Shown here: in pieces, positions 56,461 through 64,000 of the stretch
How the letters are laid out: each line of letters begins with the position of its first letter
Numbering within the stretch: the stretch's first letter is position 1
Source: CAVTHW01 sp963734625
GTDB lineage: Bacteria; Acidobacteriota; Terriglobia; Bryobacterales; Bryobacteraceae
Reading direction: 5' to 3'
Length of the DNA stretch: 64,000 bases
Assembly: GCA_963734625.1 (NCBI GenBank)
Contig: CAVTHW010000008.1
Location: forward strand, 176,472-240,471
Notes under the pieces: model-generated
Databases searched by the model: none
Told to the model about the DNA's origin: nothing
Seen by the model: only the letters and a program-made list of their open reading frames with translations
Made by a program: the position numbers and the translations under genes

Positions 56461-56631
56461 CGATGGACTATGGTAAACAGCACTGGGTTCCAGCTTTTTA
56501 CCTGGAATCGTGGTGTGCCCCTGATCATGAGCCTGCTCGAAGTGGATAACGCTAGTCGGTTCCGGCAGACGGCCGGCGACGAGTCCTTCGTCGTGAGAAG
56601 GAACGTGGTCAAGTCTGGCTGGTTTACATAG
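56461..56631 (+). pseudogene. DUF4238-like fragment
   Basis: The phrase MDYGKQHWVPAFYLESWCAP at 56463 on matches the N-terminal signature (KQHYVPxFYL) of DUF4238 proteins. The frame stops after about 28 codons; a second frame continues with ASRFRQTAGDESFVVRRNVV and stops at 56631. Only about 55 of the usual 250 or more residues remain, so this is a remnant. DUF4238 proteins are frequent island cargo with unknown function. Confidence 0.45.
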
Positions 56632-56701
56632 CGTGGTTGACCTCGTGGCACGCCGGGACAAAGGGAAAAGTGCCGTAGCTGGGTGAGAACGGACACGATA
56701 T

Positions 56702-57798
56702 GAGAGACAAACCGCCTGCCCTTGCGTGGCCTCGCTTGTTGAAGTTGCCATCGGACAGTGTGAATGTCGTTATTTTGACCTGAACCACTGGATATATCTG
56801 GCGCAGCATGCGTCGGGCTTCCAAGGGGCGGCTCGTTCGCGAGGGCACTTGAGGCGTGCCGTGGCGCGCGAGCGGCAGGTAATGCGGTGTTCGTTCTGTC
56901 AGGAACCCACTACATTGAGATGCTAAAGATCAAGGGGCCCGGCGCAACGTCGAGCAGTCGCCGACGTCATGGAGGAATTAACTGACTTCACAGCGCTCGT
57001 CAGCCGCGTCACCGTCATGGAGCTCGAAGTCACGGCGATGCTCGACCGGTTCGCGAGAGAGCCGAGTTCCTTGCCAATGATCCTCCTCCTCGGACGAGGG
57101 GTCCGGCACGCGGCCGGTGTTCAGGGCAGATTCAGGATCATGGGGCCTTCCGAGGGATGAGACCGACCGAGTGCGCGATCGAATGGGGGCAAGGGTGTTC
57201 GATGATCTCATGGCTGAGGCGAATCTGTGTCTTGAGCGATCCGTACTTCGAGGCCCCACCGACCGGGAGGTCCAGAACCTACGGGCATTCGGCTGGAATC
57301 CTGAAGCTGTCATACAGGTCGCAGAGAGGCGAGCTGCTGAAGAGCGATCGCAGACACTTCGACTTGACGGCGGGGGCCCGTGGCGGCACAGTCGGCTGCG
57401 CGATGTTGTCTCAGCGCGCGAACTCCTGATCGAGTTCCAGGATATCCTCCCACGCGGCGCTGGCGGAGCGGGGTCTGACGCTCTCTGATGTGATCTCAGA
57501 TCCACAATCAGCACGCGCCTTTGTTCGCGCAATCCCAGTACCGAGGTCTCGGTCGAGATTGAAGACGGCTTGGCACCGCAACAGGGACAAGGAGTGGACC
57601 GCGAACGACATCTACGACATCGACGCCATGTCGGTGGCCGTCCCATACTGCGATGTCGTGGTGACCGAGAAGGCTTGTCACCATGCTCTGGAGGCGGCGC
57701 ACCTCGGCAACCGAATGCACACCGCGCTCCTCCGCAACCTTGCAGACCTCCCAAGCACCCTTGACCAATGGAAACCGGAACGTGCGCCTGCGAACTAG
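56702..57798 (+). pseudogene. PIN-like nuclease-type protein, multiple frameshifts
   Basis: Pieces in order over three frames: SDSVNVVILT then YFDLNHWIYLAQHASGFQGA (first Asp of a PIN-like fold, 56.77 kb), AGNAVFVLSGTHYIEMLKIK (56.9 kb), DVMEELTDFTALVSRVTVME (57.0 kb), REVQNLRAFGWNPEAVIQVA (57.3 kb), RDVVSARELLIEFQDIL (57.4 kb), and TANDIYDIDAMSVAVPYCDV followed by VVTEKACHHAL (57.65 kb, late Asp residues). Joined it would be about 350 residues, a long PIN-like protein. Four to five shifts plus a one-base problem at the first Asp make it non-functional as written. Decay or errors remain open. Confidence 0.5.
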
Positions 57799-58085
57799 CC
57801 GGTTTGGGCTGTGCTGAATTCATCCAACTTCAGACGTTTCGGACAGTCGGGTCAGCGCGAGCTGATGTCTCTCCCGACCAATCGGCTTCATTCGGGCATC
57901 GCTGGTTTGGCACCCGGACGAAAGACGCCCGTCGCTGACATGTGAGCATCGAGGGACGACTCGTCGAAGCGGAAATGTTCGATTGGCATTGGTAGCGACG
58001 ACGCCGCTCCTAGGTATGCCCTGGCTGGCGCTTGGGTGCAGTTCCTGATGTCGCGGTCGCGCGCTCGGCACAATCGGCACTATAA

Positions 58086-60785
58086 TTGAACCTCACCGTC
58101 GAGGCGGGGTGGTATGGGGTAGCGCCCGTCAGAGCCGCGGATCGTGCTCGTGGACAGGTACGACTCGCCTGTCTGCTGGGTATCCTCGTCACCCTCACCC
58201 CCGTTCGGACTGGATTGCCCGACAGCCCGACGACGGTGCTGCTCGCCGAAGCCGAACACCTTGCTTGGCTCCACAACTGGGTCCGGGCGCGACCGCTCTT
58301 CGCGAAAGCCGAGAGCCTTTTCGCCCAAGCAGGCGATGCCAGGAACGCCCTCTATTGCAAGGTCAGCCGGCTGCGGGCGGATGTTCAGGGCACGTCGTTC
58401 ACCGAGGTCTCCGATTACCTCGGCAGGGAACTCCAAAATCCACTTGTCCAAAACGATCCCGCACTCAAGCTGCGCCTCCTTGTAGTCAAGGGCAACATCG
58501 ACCTGGAGATCGATCCACCCGAATCGCGGCGGGACTGGGAGGAGGTTCTACGAATCGCTGAGAACCACGGCATGCAGAAGTGGGCGGCACGGGCAGGCGG
58601 GGAGCTGGCCATTCTTACCTTCCTTGAGGGGGACACCAACAAGGCTCGCAACATGATGATCAAGGCGGTGTTGCTGGCGAGATTCTACGGCGACGTGGCC
58701 GCGCAGATTCGCTACTACACGATTATCGGCCAGGGCTTCGTAGAGACGGGTCGGGCGCAGGAAGGCCTTGAGTACTTGGATCGAGCACTGGGCCTTGCGG
58801 CCAAGTACCCGGAGATCTCCTTTCCGATGCTTGCCCACACAGGCCGCGCGACGGCACTCTTGCGACTAAACCGTAGGTCCGAGGCCGAGAAAGCGCTGAA
58901 CCAGATCCTGGAAATCGCAATCCAGACCAACCGCACCGACTATGAAGCCGACATCCACGCCCGCCTCGGCATTCTGAAGTCGCAAGCCAACGAGCCCCAG
59001 GCCGCGATCGGACATCTGGAGCAGGCGGCCACGCTTGCACGCCGGACGCAGGTCTACCGGATCGAAGCCACCGCGGAACTGCAATTGGCAAAGCTCTACG
59101 CGGGCGCAGGTGACCGCGACAAGGCGCGCATAAGCGCCTCGCAAGCATTGGATGCCATCCGGAAAGTCGGCGACAGGTTCGCCATGCCGGAGCACCTGGC
59201 TATGCTGGCAGGGCTCGAAGCCCAGACTGGCCGCACTCAAACGGCTCAGGCACTGTACGAGGAGGCGGCGGACGTCATCGAGGGCATGCTGGTGAACGCT
59301 CCAAGCTTGAGCGCGAAGAGTTCCTTTGTCGCGGCGATGAGCGAGGTGTTTCGAGGCCACTTTCTCCTGGCAGCCCAGCAGCCAGGTGGCCAGGCCCTGG
59401 CCTTTCAGATCTTGGAGCGCGCCAGAGGACGAATCACCGCCGATTCCCTGCGGGCGAGGTCGGCCACCGGGGAGAGGGGCCAGTCGGGCGGGAGCGCGGC
59501 GCACAAGGAGATCTCCGCACTTCAGCTGGCTCTGATCCGTTCGACGTCTGACAAGGAAAGGAAACGGCTGCTTGCGGATCTGTTCGAGGCTGAGCAGCGA
59601 TTGAACCTGACGGCCACCGGGGCAGATCGGCATGGGGTGGACCTCCGCGCAAGCCCGGTGCCGCTCGCCACGCTGCAACGAAGTCTTCGCAATGACGAAG
59701 TCCTGTTGGAATACGTGCTGGGGGAGCCACGGTCATTCTGTTTGGCTGTGGATAGCCGCTCCGCAGCCCTCGTGCCCCTGGCGGGAAAGGGGAGGATAGA
59801 GAGCGAGGTCCGGCGGCATCTGGAGCGCGTGAAGTCGCGAGCGGACGCGAGGGAAAGCGGTCGGACGCTATTCGAGTTGCTCCTGCGCCCCATTCCGGGG
59901 GTGCAGGGCAGGTCTAGCCTGATCATCGTGCCGGACGGAAGCCTGAACAGCCTCCCTTTCGATACCCTGGTCGCTGGCGACGGGCGATACCTGGTCGAAT
60001 CACACGTCGTCTCTTTGGCCCCGTCGGGAACCGCGCTTCACCTTCTACGCGAGATGCTGACTCAGCCAAGCCAGAGACCCGCCCTCGCCATCGGCGGGGT
60101 CACGTACGAACGGGAGAGGAGCCTTGTGGCGAAGAGCTTCTGGCCCTTCCAGAAGGACACCGTTCGTGGTGTCTCGGACTTGCGGCTTTCGGTGCTATCG
60201 AGGCTCCCGCGAACCGAAGAAGAGGCGAGAGCTGTGACTGCGGCCGCTGGGCGTGGCGCGGTGTTGCTTGGAGGCGATCAAGCCACTGAGGCAAAGCTGA
60301 AATCCGAGCCGCTCGATCAGTTCAGGATTCTCCACTTCGCAACTCATGGCATTTCAGATTCAGAGTATCCCGATCGTGCGGCGCTGATCCTTGGTTGGGA
60401 TCCTCGCTCTTCCGAGGATGGATTGCTGCAGGCAAGAGAGATTAGCGCCATGCGGCTGAACGCCGAGCTTGTAGTGCTTTCAGCGTGCGAAACAGGCGAG
60501 GGACGCATCGAGGGCCAGGAGGGCGTCGCAAGCCTCTCCCGGGCGTTCTTCACGGCAGGGACACGCACAGTCGTCGCCACCCATTGGGCCGTTGACGACA
60601 CGGCCACACTCTCACTGATGAAAAGCTTCTATCGGCACCTCGGCTTGGGTGAAGACCGCGGCGCCGCGCTCGCGCTGGCCAAGCGGGACCTTCTGGCCCG
60701 GCATGGCAAGGATGCCGTGCCCTACTACTGGGGCGCGTTCGGTATCGTGGGAGAGGCAGCCATGCCACTATCCCCCAAGAACTGA
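58086..60785 (+). CDS. CHAT-domain protein with TPR repeats
   Basis: 899 residues if the TTG at 58086 is used; the first 30 codons hold a hydrophobic signal-like stretch (VRLACLLGILVTLTPV). No ribosome site is seen, and TATAAT at 58081-58086 touches the start, so the true start is unclear. Residues 50-430 are about eight to ten TPR-like repeats (YYTIIGQGFVETGRAQEGLE, ADIHARLGILKSQANEPQAA, LAKLYAGAGDRDKARI). The C-terminal third is CHAT, a caspase-like peptidase: catalytic His in ILHFATHGISD and Cys in VVLSACETGEG, then AGTRTVVATHWAVDD. The protein should be a protease activated through the TPRs. It is followed after ten bases by an S41 peptidase gene. Confidence 0.88.
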   Translation: MNLTVEAGWYGVAPVRAADRARGQVRLACLLGILVTLTPVRTGLPDSPTTVLLAEAEHLAWLHNWVRARPLFAKAESLFAQAGDARNALYCKVSRLRADVQGTSFTEVSDYLGRELQNPLVQNDPALKLRLLVVKGNIDLEIDPPESRRDWEEVLRIAENHGMQKWAARAGGELAILTFLEGDTNKARNMMIKAVLLARFYGDVAAQIRYYTIIGQGFVETGRAQEGLEYLDRALGLAAKYPEISFPMLAHTGRATALLRLNRRSEAEKALNQILEIAIQTNRTDYEADIHARLGILKSQANEPQAAIGHLEQAATLARRTQVYRIEATAELQLAKLYAGAGDRDKARISASQALDAIRKVGDRFAMPEHLAMLAGLEAQTGRTQTAQALYEEAADVIEGMLVNAPSLSAKSSFVAAMSEVFRGHFLLAAQQPGGQALAFQILERARGRITADSLRARSATGERGQSGGSAAHKEISALQLALIRSTSDKERKRLLADLFEAEQRLNLTATGADRHGVDLRASPVPLATLQRSLRNDEVLLEYVLGEPRSFCLAVDSRSAALVPLAGKGRIESEVRRHLERVKSRADARESGRTLFELLLRPIPGVQGRSSLIIVPDGSLNSLPFDTLVAGDGRYLVESHVVSLAPSGTALHLLREMLTQPSQRPALAIGGVTYERERSLVAKSFWPFQKDTVRGVSDLRLSVLSRLPRTEEEARAVTAAAGRGAVLLGGDQATEAKLKSEPLDQFRILHFATHGISDSEYPDRAALILGWDPRSSEDGLLQAREISAMRLNAELVVLSACETGEGRIEGQEGVASLSRAFFTAGTRTVVATHWAVDDTATLSLMKSFYRHLGLGEDRGAALALAKRDLLARHGKDAVPYYWGAFGIVGEAAMPLSPKN

Positions 60786-60795
60786 GGGCAGGCAC

Positions 60796-62040
60796 GTGGA
60801 ACTGGACAGGCGGGCACGGGAACAGATCTTGGCGAAAGTCCTTCGTTTGGTGGAGGAGAAGTTCTTTGATCCGAAGTTCGACTTCGCTGGCTGGCGGGCT
60901 GGGGTAAGCGAGCAGACCGAGCAACTTCTGTCCTGCCCTACCGCCGACGAGTTCGAGCAACGGTTGCATGATCTGGTTGCGGGCTTGCGCGTGAGTCATG
61001 CGAACTTCTTCCACAGCAGCGCCAAACGTGTTCCCAGCCGGCTGGCCATCGGCGCAACGCTTCAGAAGTGCGTAACAGGCGGCGAGGCTGTCTGGGTGTT
61101 CCAGGACGTCCACGAGGGCGGCCCGGCGGCTTTGGCGGGAGTCCGCCGTGGTGACATCCTGGTCAGTGTCAACGGTACAGCGGCGAAGCCACCCGAGGCG
61201 CCAACGTTCGCGATGGGGACGACAGTGCCTGTCACCGTTCGGCGATCAGATGGGCAGACAGCCGAGCTTTCCGTGGGTGTCCCCATCCCTCGAACGCGCA
61301 AGCTGCCCTACGCCGAGCCGCGTATCGTGTCGCACTCGATTCCACGGCCAGGTACCGGTCTGTTGAAGGCGAGTGTCTTCCCTGGTGCAGTTGGAATCGA
61401 TGTCGCCCGCGCATTGGACGCGGCGGTTTCCGAGCTTCAGCAGTGCAAGCGGCTGGTGGTGGATTTGCGAGGCAATCCGGGTGGCGGAATCGGCGGACTC
61501 AGGCTCATGAGCTACCTGACTCCTGATCGGCTGCCCGTCGGCTACAGCCTGACTCGCCGCCGAGCCCAGGATGGATACGACAAGAACACCCTCCGCAGGT
61601 TCGGCCGCATCCCTGCATCCAAGTGGGAACTCGTCCCGCTGGCCCTTCAGTTCGCGTTCGCAGAGAAGTCAATCATGCTGGTGACTGAGGGGTTAGGCCC
61701 GCAGCCGTTCCACGGCGCGATGGCGGTCCTGGTTAACGAGCACACGGCCAGCGCGGCCGAGATGATCGCCGCCTTCGCCGCCGAGAATCATCTCGCGACC
61801 ATCATCGGAACGCGCTCTGCCGGACGCCTGCTCAGTGCGGATTCGTTCAAGCTGCCTTACGGATACGTCCTCAGCTTGCCCGTCGGAGCCTACTACACCT
61901 GGGGCGGACGCCTGCTGGAAGGCTCGGGGGTCAAGCCCGATGTCGAGGTCGAACTCTCCTACGAAGGGCTGAGCCAGGGGATGGACACGCAACTCAACGC
62001 GGCGCTGGACTTCGTCGAGAGTGGTTCACTCAAGTCGTAG
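60796..62040 (+). CDS. PDZ-containing S41-family peptidase
   Basis: 414 residues from GTG 60796 (GAGGGCA just upstream; upstream in-frame codons overlap the CHAT gene). N-terminal helical part (EQILAKVLRLVEEKFFDPKF), a PDZ domain (GGPAALAGVRRGDILVSVNG), then the S41 core with the beta strand LVVDLRGNPGGGIGGLRLMS, the nucleophile Ser in VNEHTASAAEMIAAFAA, and IIGTRSAGRLLSADSFKLP where C-terminal processing peptidases usually keep a Lys (here Arg). No signal peptide. It follows the CHAT gene by ten bases and is presumably co-translated. Substrate may be a partner of the CHAT protein. Confidence 0.85.
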   Translation: MELDRRAREQILAKVLRLVEEKFFDPKFDFAGWRAGVSEQTEQLLSCPTADEFEQRLHDLVAGLRVSHANFFHSSAKRVPSRLAIGATLQKCVTGGEAVWVFQDVHEGGPAALAGVRRGDILVSVNGTAAKPPEAPTFAMGTTVPVTVRRSDGQTAELSVGVPIPRTRKLPYAEPRIVSHSIPRPGTGLLKASVFPGAVGIDVARALDAAVSELQQCKRLVVDLRGNPGGGIGGLRLMSYLTPDRLPVGYSLTRRRAQDGYDKNTLRRFGRIPASKWELVPLALQFAFAEKSIMLVTEGLGPQPFHGAMAVLVNEHTASAAEMIAAFAAENHLATIIGTRSAGRLLSADSFKLPYGYVLSLPVGAYYTWGGRLLEGSGVKPDVEVELSYEGLSQGMDTQLNAALDFVESGSLKS

Positions 62041-62702
62041 CGGATATTCCTGCCAGGCCGACCCGACGCGTCGGACGCCAAATGCGCACGCCCCGGAGCC
62101 CAGACTCCTCGAATCCACTTGAACTGTCAGAGTCGTGACGCCAGCTTGATTGCGGGCGACGCCCTGGGCGGACTGCCGTACGCGGCCAGCCTGCGAGATA
62201 CAGCCACCTCGTAGGCGCCGTCCTCGCTGCCGACAGGAAGCTGAGTGTGATCTGAAGGCGTCCACGGGGCAGCGTCAGGACAGCGACCTTCGGTCGGTCC
62301 CTGTCCCCTTGTCGGCGAGAGAGGCCGGAGGTCCAGTGTCGCGGCGATGAGCGGCTCAGCGGGCCGCTGGAACCAGCCGCGGCCCATACCTGCCAGGACC
62401 GCCGCCCCGATCACCACAATCGCAATCGCGGCCGCCAGCGCGCTCGTGAAGATCGTCTGATTGACCGCCTGCCTCCGATAACGGGAGTAGTCCTGGAAGC
62501 AAGGCGAGCAGATGGTCAGGTGCTGGAGAGGCAGGTCGGCCGCCGCCAGCCGCTTTGAGCGGAACGCCATGGCTCTGAGGGTGTCCTGTGGCGGACAACC
62601 GGTCCTCGCCGGATTGGGGGAATGCTCCGCGAAGACACGCCGGCCGACCTCAAGGAGCCGCTGCTCCTCACTGCGCGACAGCTTGTCGTCCGGCTCTCTC
62701 AT
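62026..62702 (-). pseudogene. Membrane-anchored anti-sigma factor-like protein, one frameshift
   Basis: ATG 62702 overlaps the sigma-factor stop (ATGA). N-terminal domain has a zinc-finger-like LPLQHLTICSPCFQDYSRYR (His-x3-Cys-x2-Cys) near residue 60, then one membrane helix (TSALAAAIAIVVIGAAVLAG) and a periplasmic tail. A shift near 62205 separates DGAYEVAVS from VARNQAGVTTLTVQVDSRSL and AFGVRRVGSAWQEYPLRLE. Joined it is about 225 residues. Such zf-HC2-type anti-sigma factors hold an ECF sigma factor at the membrane. Its 3' end overlaps the convergent S41 gene by 15 bases. Confidence 0.6.
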
Positions 62703-63301
62703 CACGTTTGTCTTTCGGGGGACCCTGCCCCCCTCCGCGAGGACCGATCGAGGCGTGCCTTTGCAGCCTTCCACTTCTTCCCGAACTGAACCTCGGCACT
62801 GTGCGAATTGGCGTAGCCCCGCATCTCCGCGATCTCTCCCCAAGAATAGCCCGCAGTACGCATCATGAACATCTCTCGGGTGCTGGGATCCACAAGGGAG
62901 AGAACTTCCTTGACGTAAAGCTGATCAGCCAGGTCATCTTTTCGCCGCCCGGCTGTGTTTGCGGCCAGCAACTCGAGAGCGCCGGTCTCGTGTCCCGACT
63001 GTTCTCTGCTCTCCCGCGCGGCGATCCGATTCATCCGGCGCATGCAAGTCCAGTATAGGTAGGATTCCATGTCCCGGATCGGGTCGCGGCCGGCCCGCTG
63101 GAGCGCTCGCGAAACGGCGACCGCCGCGGCTTCAATGATCTCGGGAGCCCGCCCGGGGTCCTTCAACTTGAGAATCACCGCACGGCACGCCCGTTCCCAG
63201 ATCGCGCGGGCAGCCTCGATCACCGTTGGCTCCAGGGGCCGCCCATGGTGATCCCTGTCGTTGATCCAGAACGGCGGAAACGGTGTTTCGCTGTCGGGCA
63301 T
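62702..63301 (-). CDS. ECF-type RNA polymerase sigma factor-like protein
   Basis: 199 residues from ATG 63301 (GTG 63328 also possible). Residues 25-95 correspond to region 2 (EAARAIWERACRAVILKLKD, DMESYLYWTCMRRMNRIAAR), and 135-190 to region 4 helix-turn-helix (STREMFMMRTAGYSWGEIAE, SAEVQFGKKWKAAKARL). The region-2 core is divergent from standard ECF factors. Overlaps the anti-sigma gene, which is the usual arrangement for a sigma/anti-sigma pair. The pair may control the CHAT-S41 operon across the convergent gap. Confidence 0.7.
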   Translation of the reverse strand: MPDSETPFPPFWINDRDHHGRPLEPTVIEAARAIWERACRAVILKLKDPGRAPEIIEAAAVAVSRALQRAGRDPIRDMESYLYWTCMRRMNRIAARESREQSGHETGALELLAANTAGRRKDDLADQLYVKEVLSLVDPSTREMFMMRTAGYSWGEIAEMRGYANSHSAEVQFGKKWKAAKARLDRSSRRGAGSPERQT

Positions 63302-63328
63302 GGGACCCGGCCATTCCTCTCGAACCAC

Positions 63329-63601
63329 GACGGCCTTCGCTGGGCACGAGCCTAGGCTCTGCTTCTAAGAGCCTTCGCAACGCGAAAACCTCACCCACTT
63401 TTATCTCAGCACAGCCGGGCCGGCCTTTCAGGAAGAGGCGCGCCGCCAGACGGTGAGGTTTCCGTTTCCGGCTGGCTCTGATTGCTGAGAGGGGCGAACA
63501 CGACTTGGGAGGCTGTATGGAGGTCCCTTCGCCGGGTGGTGCTATCGCGGTCGGGAGAAGGGCGCCGACAAACGGGCGTCGGTCCACGCCTCGGCCGTGG
63601 G
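63329..63601. other. Gap upstream of the last gene
   Basis: 273 bases between the divergent sigma factor and the last gene. No convincing gene; upstream regulatory sequence for either side is likely but I see no clear -35/-10 pair. Confidence 0.4.
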
Positions 63602-64000
63602 ATGGAACCGAGGAGGCTTCATCTACTGGATATGGTCGGCACGCAGTCAATCCCGACCGTAGCTCGGTGCCTGCGGCGGACGCCGAAGGCGGTGCGCTCC
63701 AAGCTTCAGCGGATGGGGACGCGGCTGGAGGACTTGGCCGGCTTCAAGGGGAAGGACCTGGTCAACTGGCTCAATGTGACGCCGAAGCAGGTGCGACGCT
63801 GGCGGGAGAAGGGATACCTCAGGAGCGTGGCGGGGCGAATCACGGAGGAGTCACTGGAGGCCTTCTGCCGGGACCACCCGGAGAAGATCCCGTACGACGA
63901 ACTCAGCGAGCACGTCCAACTGTGGCTGCGCGACCTCGGCTACCCCGCGGTCGAAGGCATCTCGCCCAGGGAACTGGCCGCCAAGTTGAATGTCAGCCGC
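63602..64000 (+). CDS. DNA-binding protein with repeated HTH-like modules, truncated by window end
   Basis: 133 codons from ATG 63602 to the window end, no stop. First module: LLDMVGTQSIPTVARCLRRT followed by PKAVRSKLQRMG, the spacing of a Myb/homeodomain-like HTH common in phage-derived proteins. Second: KDLVNWLNVTPKQVRRWREK and GYLRSVAGRITEESLEAFCR, a MerR/excisionase-like winged HTH. A third begins at ISPRELAAKLNVSR. Three such modules in tandem suit a protein that reads DNA at several sites. An in-frame ATG at 63632 is an alternative start. Confidence 0.5.
   Translation, partial: MEPRRLHLLDMVGTQSIPTVARCLRRTPKAVRSKLQRMGTRLEDLAGFKGKDLVNWLNVTPKQVRRWREKGYLRSVAGRITEESLEAFCRDHPEKIPYDELSEHVQLWLRDLGYPAVEGISPRELAAKLNVSR

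Noticed and set aside
62127..62843. Anti-sigma protein starting at 62843
   Set aside because: The ATG at 62702 overlaps the sigma stop and begins a protein-like sequence; the longer form would overlap the sigma gene by 140 bases.

Overview
The window looks like a high-GC soil bacterium of the Acidobacteriota, probably Bryobacter/Solibacter-like. The grounds are the gene style (DUF4159 protein, BlaI/M56 pairs, CHAT/ECF modules, IS66 elements, a multihaem cytochrome locus) and LpxC, which implies a Gram-negative envelope. The taxonomic call is an inference; no marker gene settles it.

Layout. 0-10 kb: end of a flavin reductase, a membrane protein plus a DUF4159 protein, a Tat-exported PHP-fold hydrolase, a two-component pair (hybrid kinase and REC-SpoIIE phosphatase) and a GH3 glycosidase. 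9.8-18.4 kb: a molybdenum locus on the minus strand, reading 2Fe-2S subunit, Mo-binding subunit and FAD subunit of a xanthine-dehydrogenase-type hydroxylase (all frameshifted as given), then moeA, moaA, a MOT1-type molybdate transporter, moaC and a MOSC-MogA fusion. 18.6-24.8 kb: a secreted sugar-enzyme-like protein, a cyclase-family hydrolase, a DNA polymerase I with no 3'-5' exonuclease domain, lpxC and an efflux adaptor.

25.0-35.5 kb is the most striking part. It reads as a complete-looking extracellular electron transfer locus: TPR protein, 23-haem cytochrome, a giant cytochrome with 64 CxxCH motifs built from 19 tri-haem repeats, an outer-membrane beta-barrel, a small secreted protein and a membrane cytochrome b. 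Copies of a GTTTAC-N4-GTAAAC-type palindrome precede the first two genes. The proposed route is quinol to cytochrome b, to periplasmic haems, through a barrel, to an outer haem wire.

35.5-42.3 kb holds M56 peptidase/BlaI, a Doc/AbrB toxin-antitoxin pair, serA, ychF and a MoxR ATPase. At 42.3 kb a tRNA-Val(CAC) is followed by a tyrosine integrase, which marks the edge of a genomic island reaching at least to the window end. The island carries an IS66 element, several decayed genes, an intact cassette (DUF6094-like methyltransferase, unknown protein, SNF2-like helicase, Gp157-like protein), a CHAT protease-like protein coupled to an S41 peptidase, and an ECF sigma/anti-sigma pair.

Sequence quality caveat. 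Many conserved genes (serA, MoxR, cytochrome b, the hydroxylase subunits, the giant cytochrome) are broken only by one-base shifts while their motifs stay intact. Many of the shifts I could align fall in homopolymer runs, so a good part of the apparent pseudogenes are probably consensus errors rather than dead genes.
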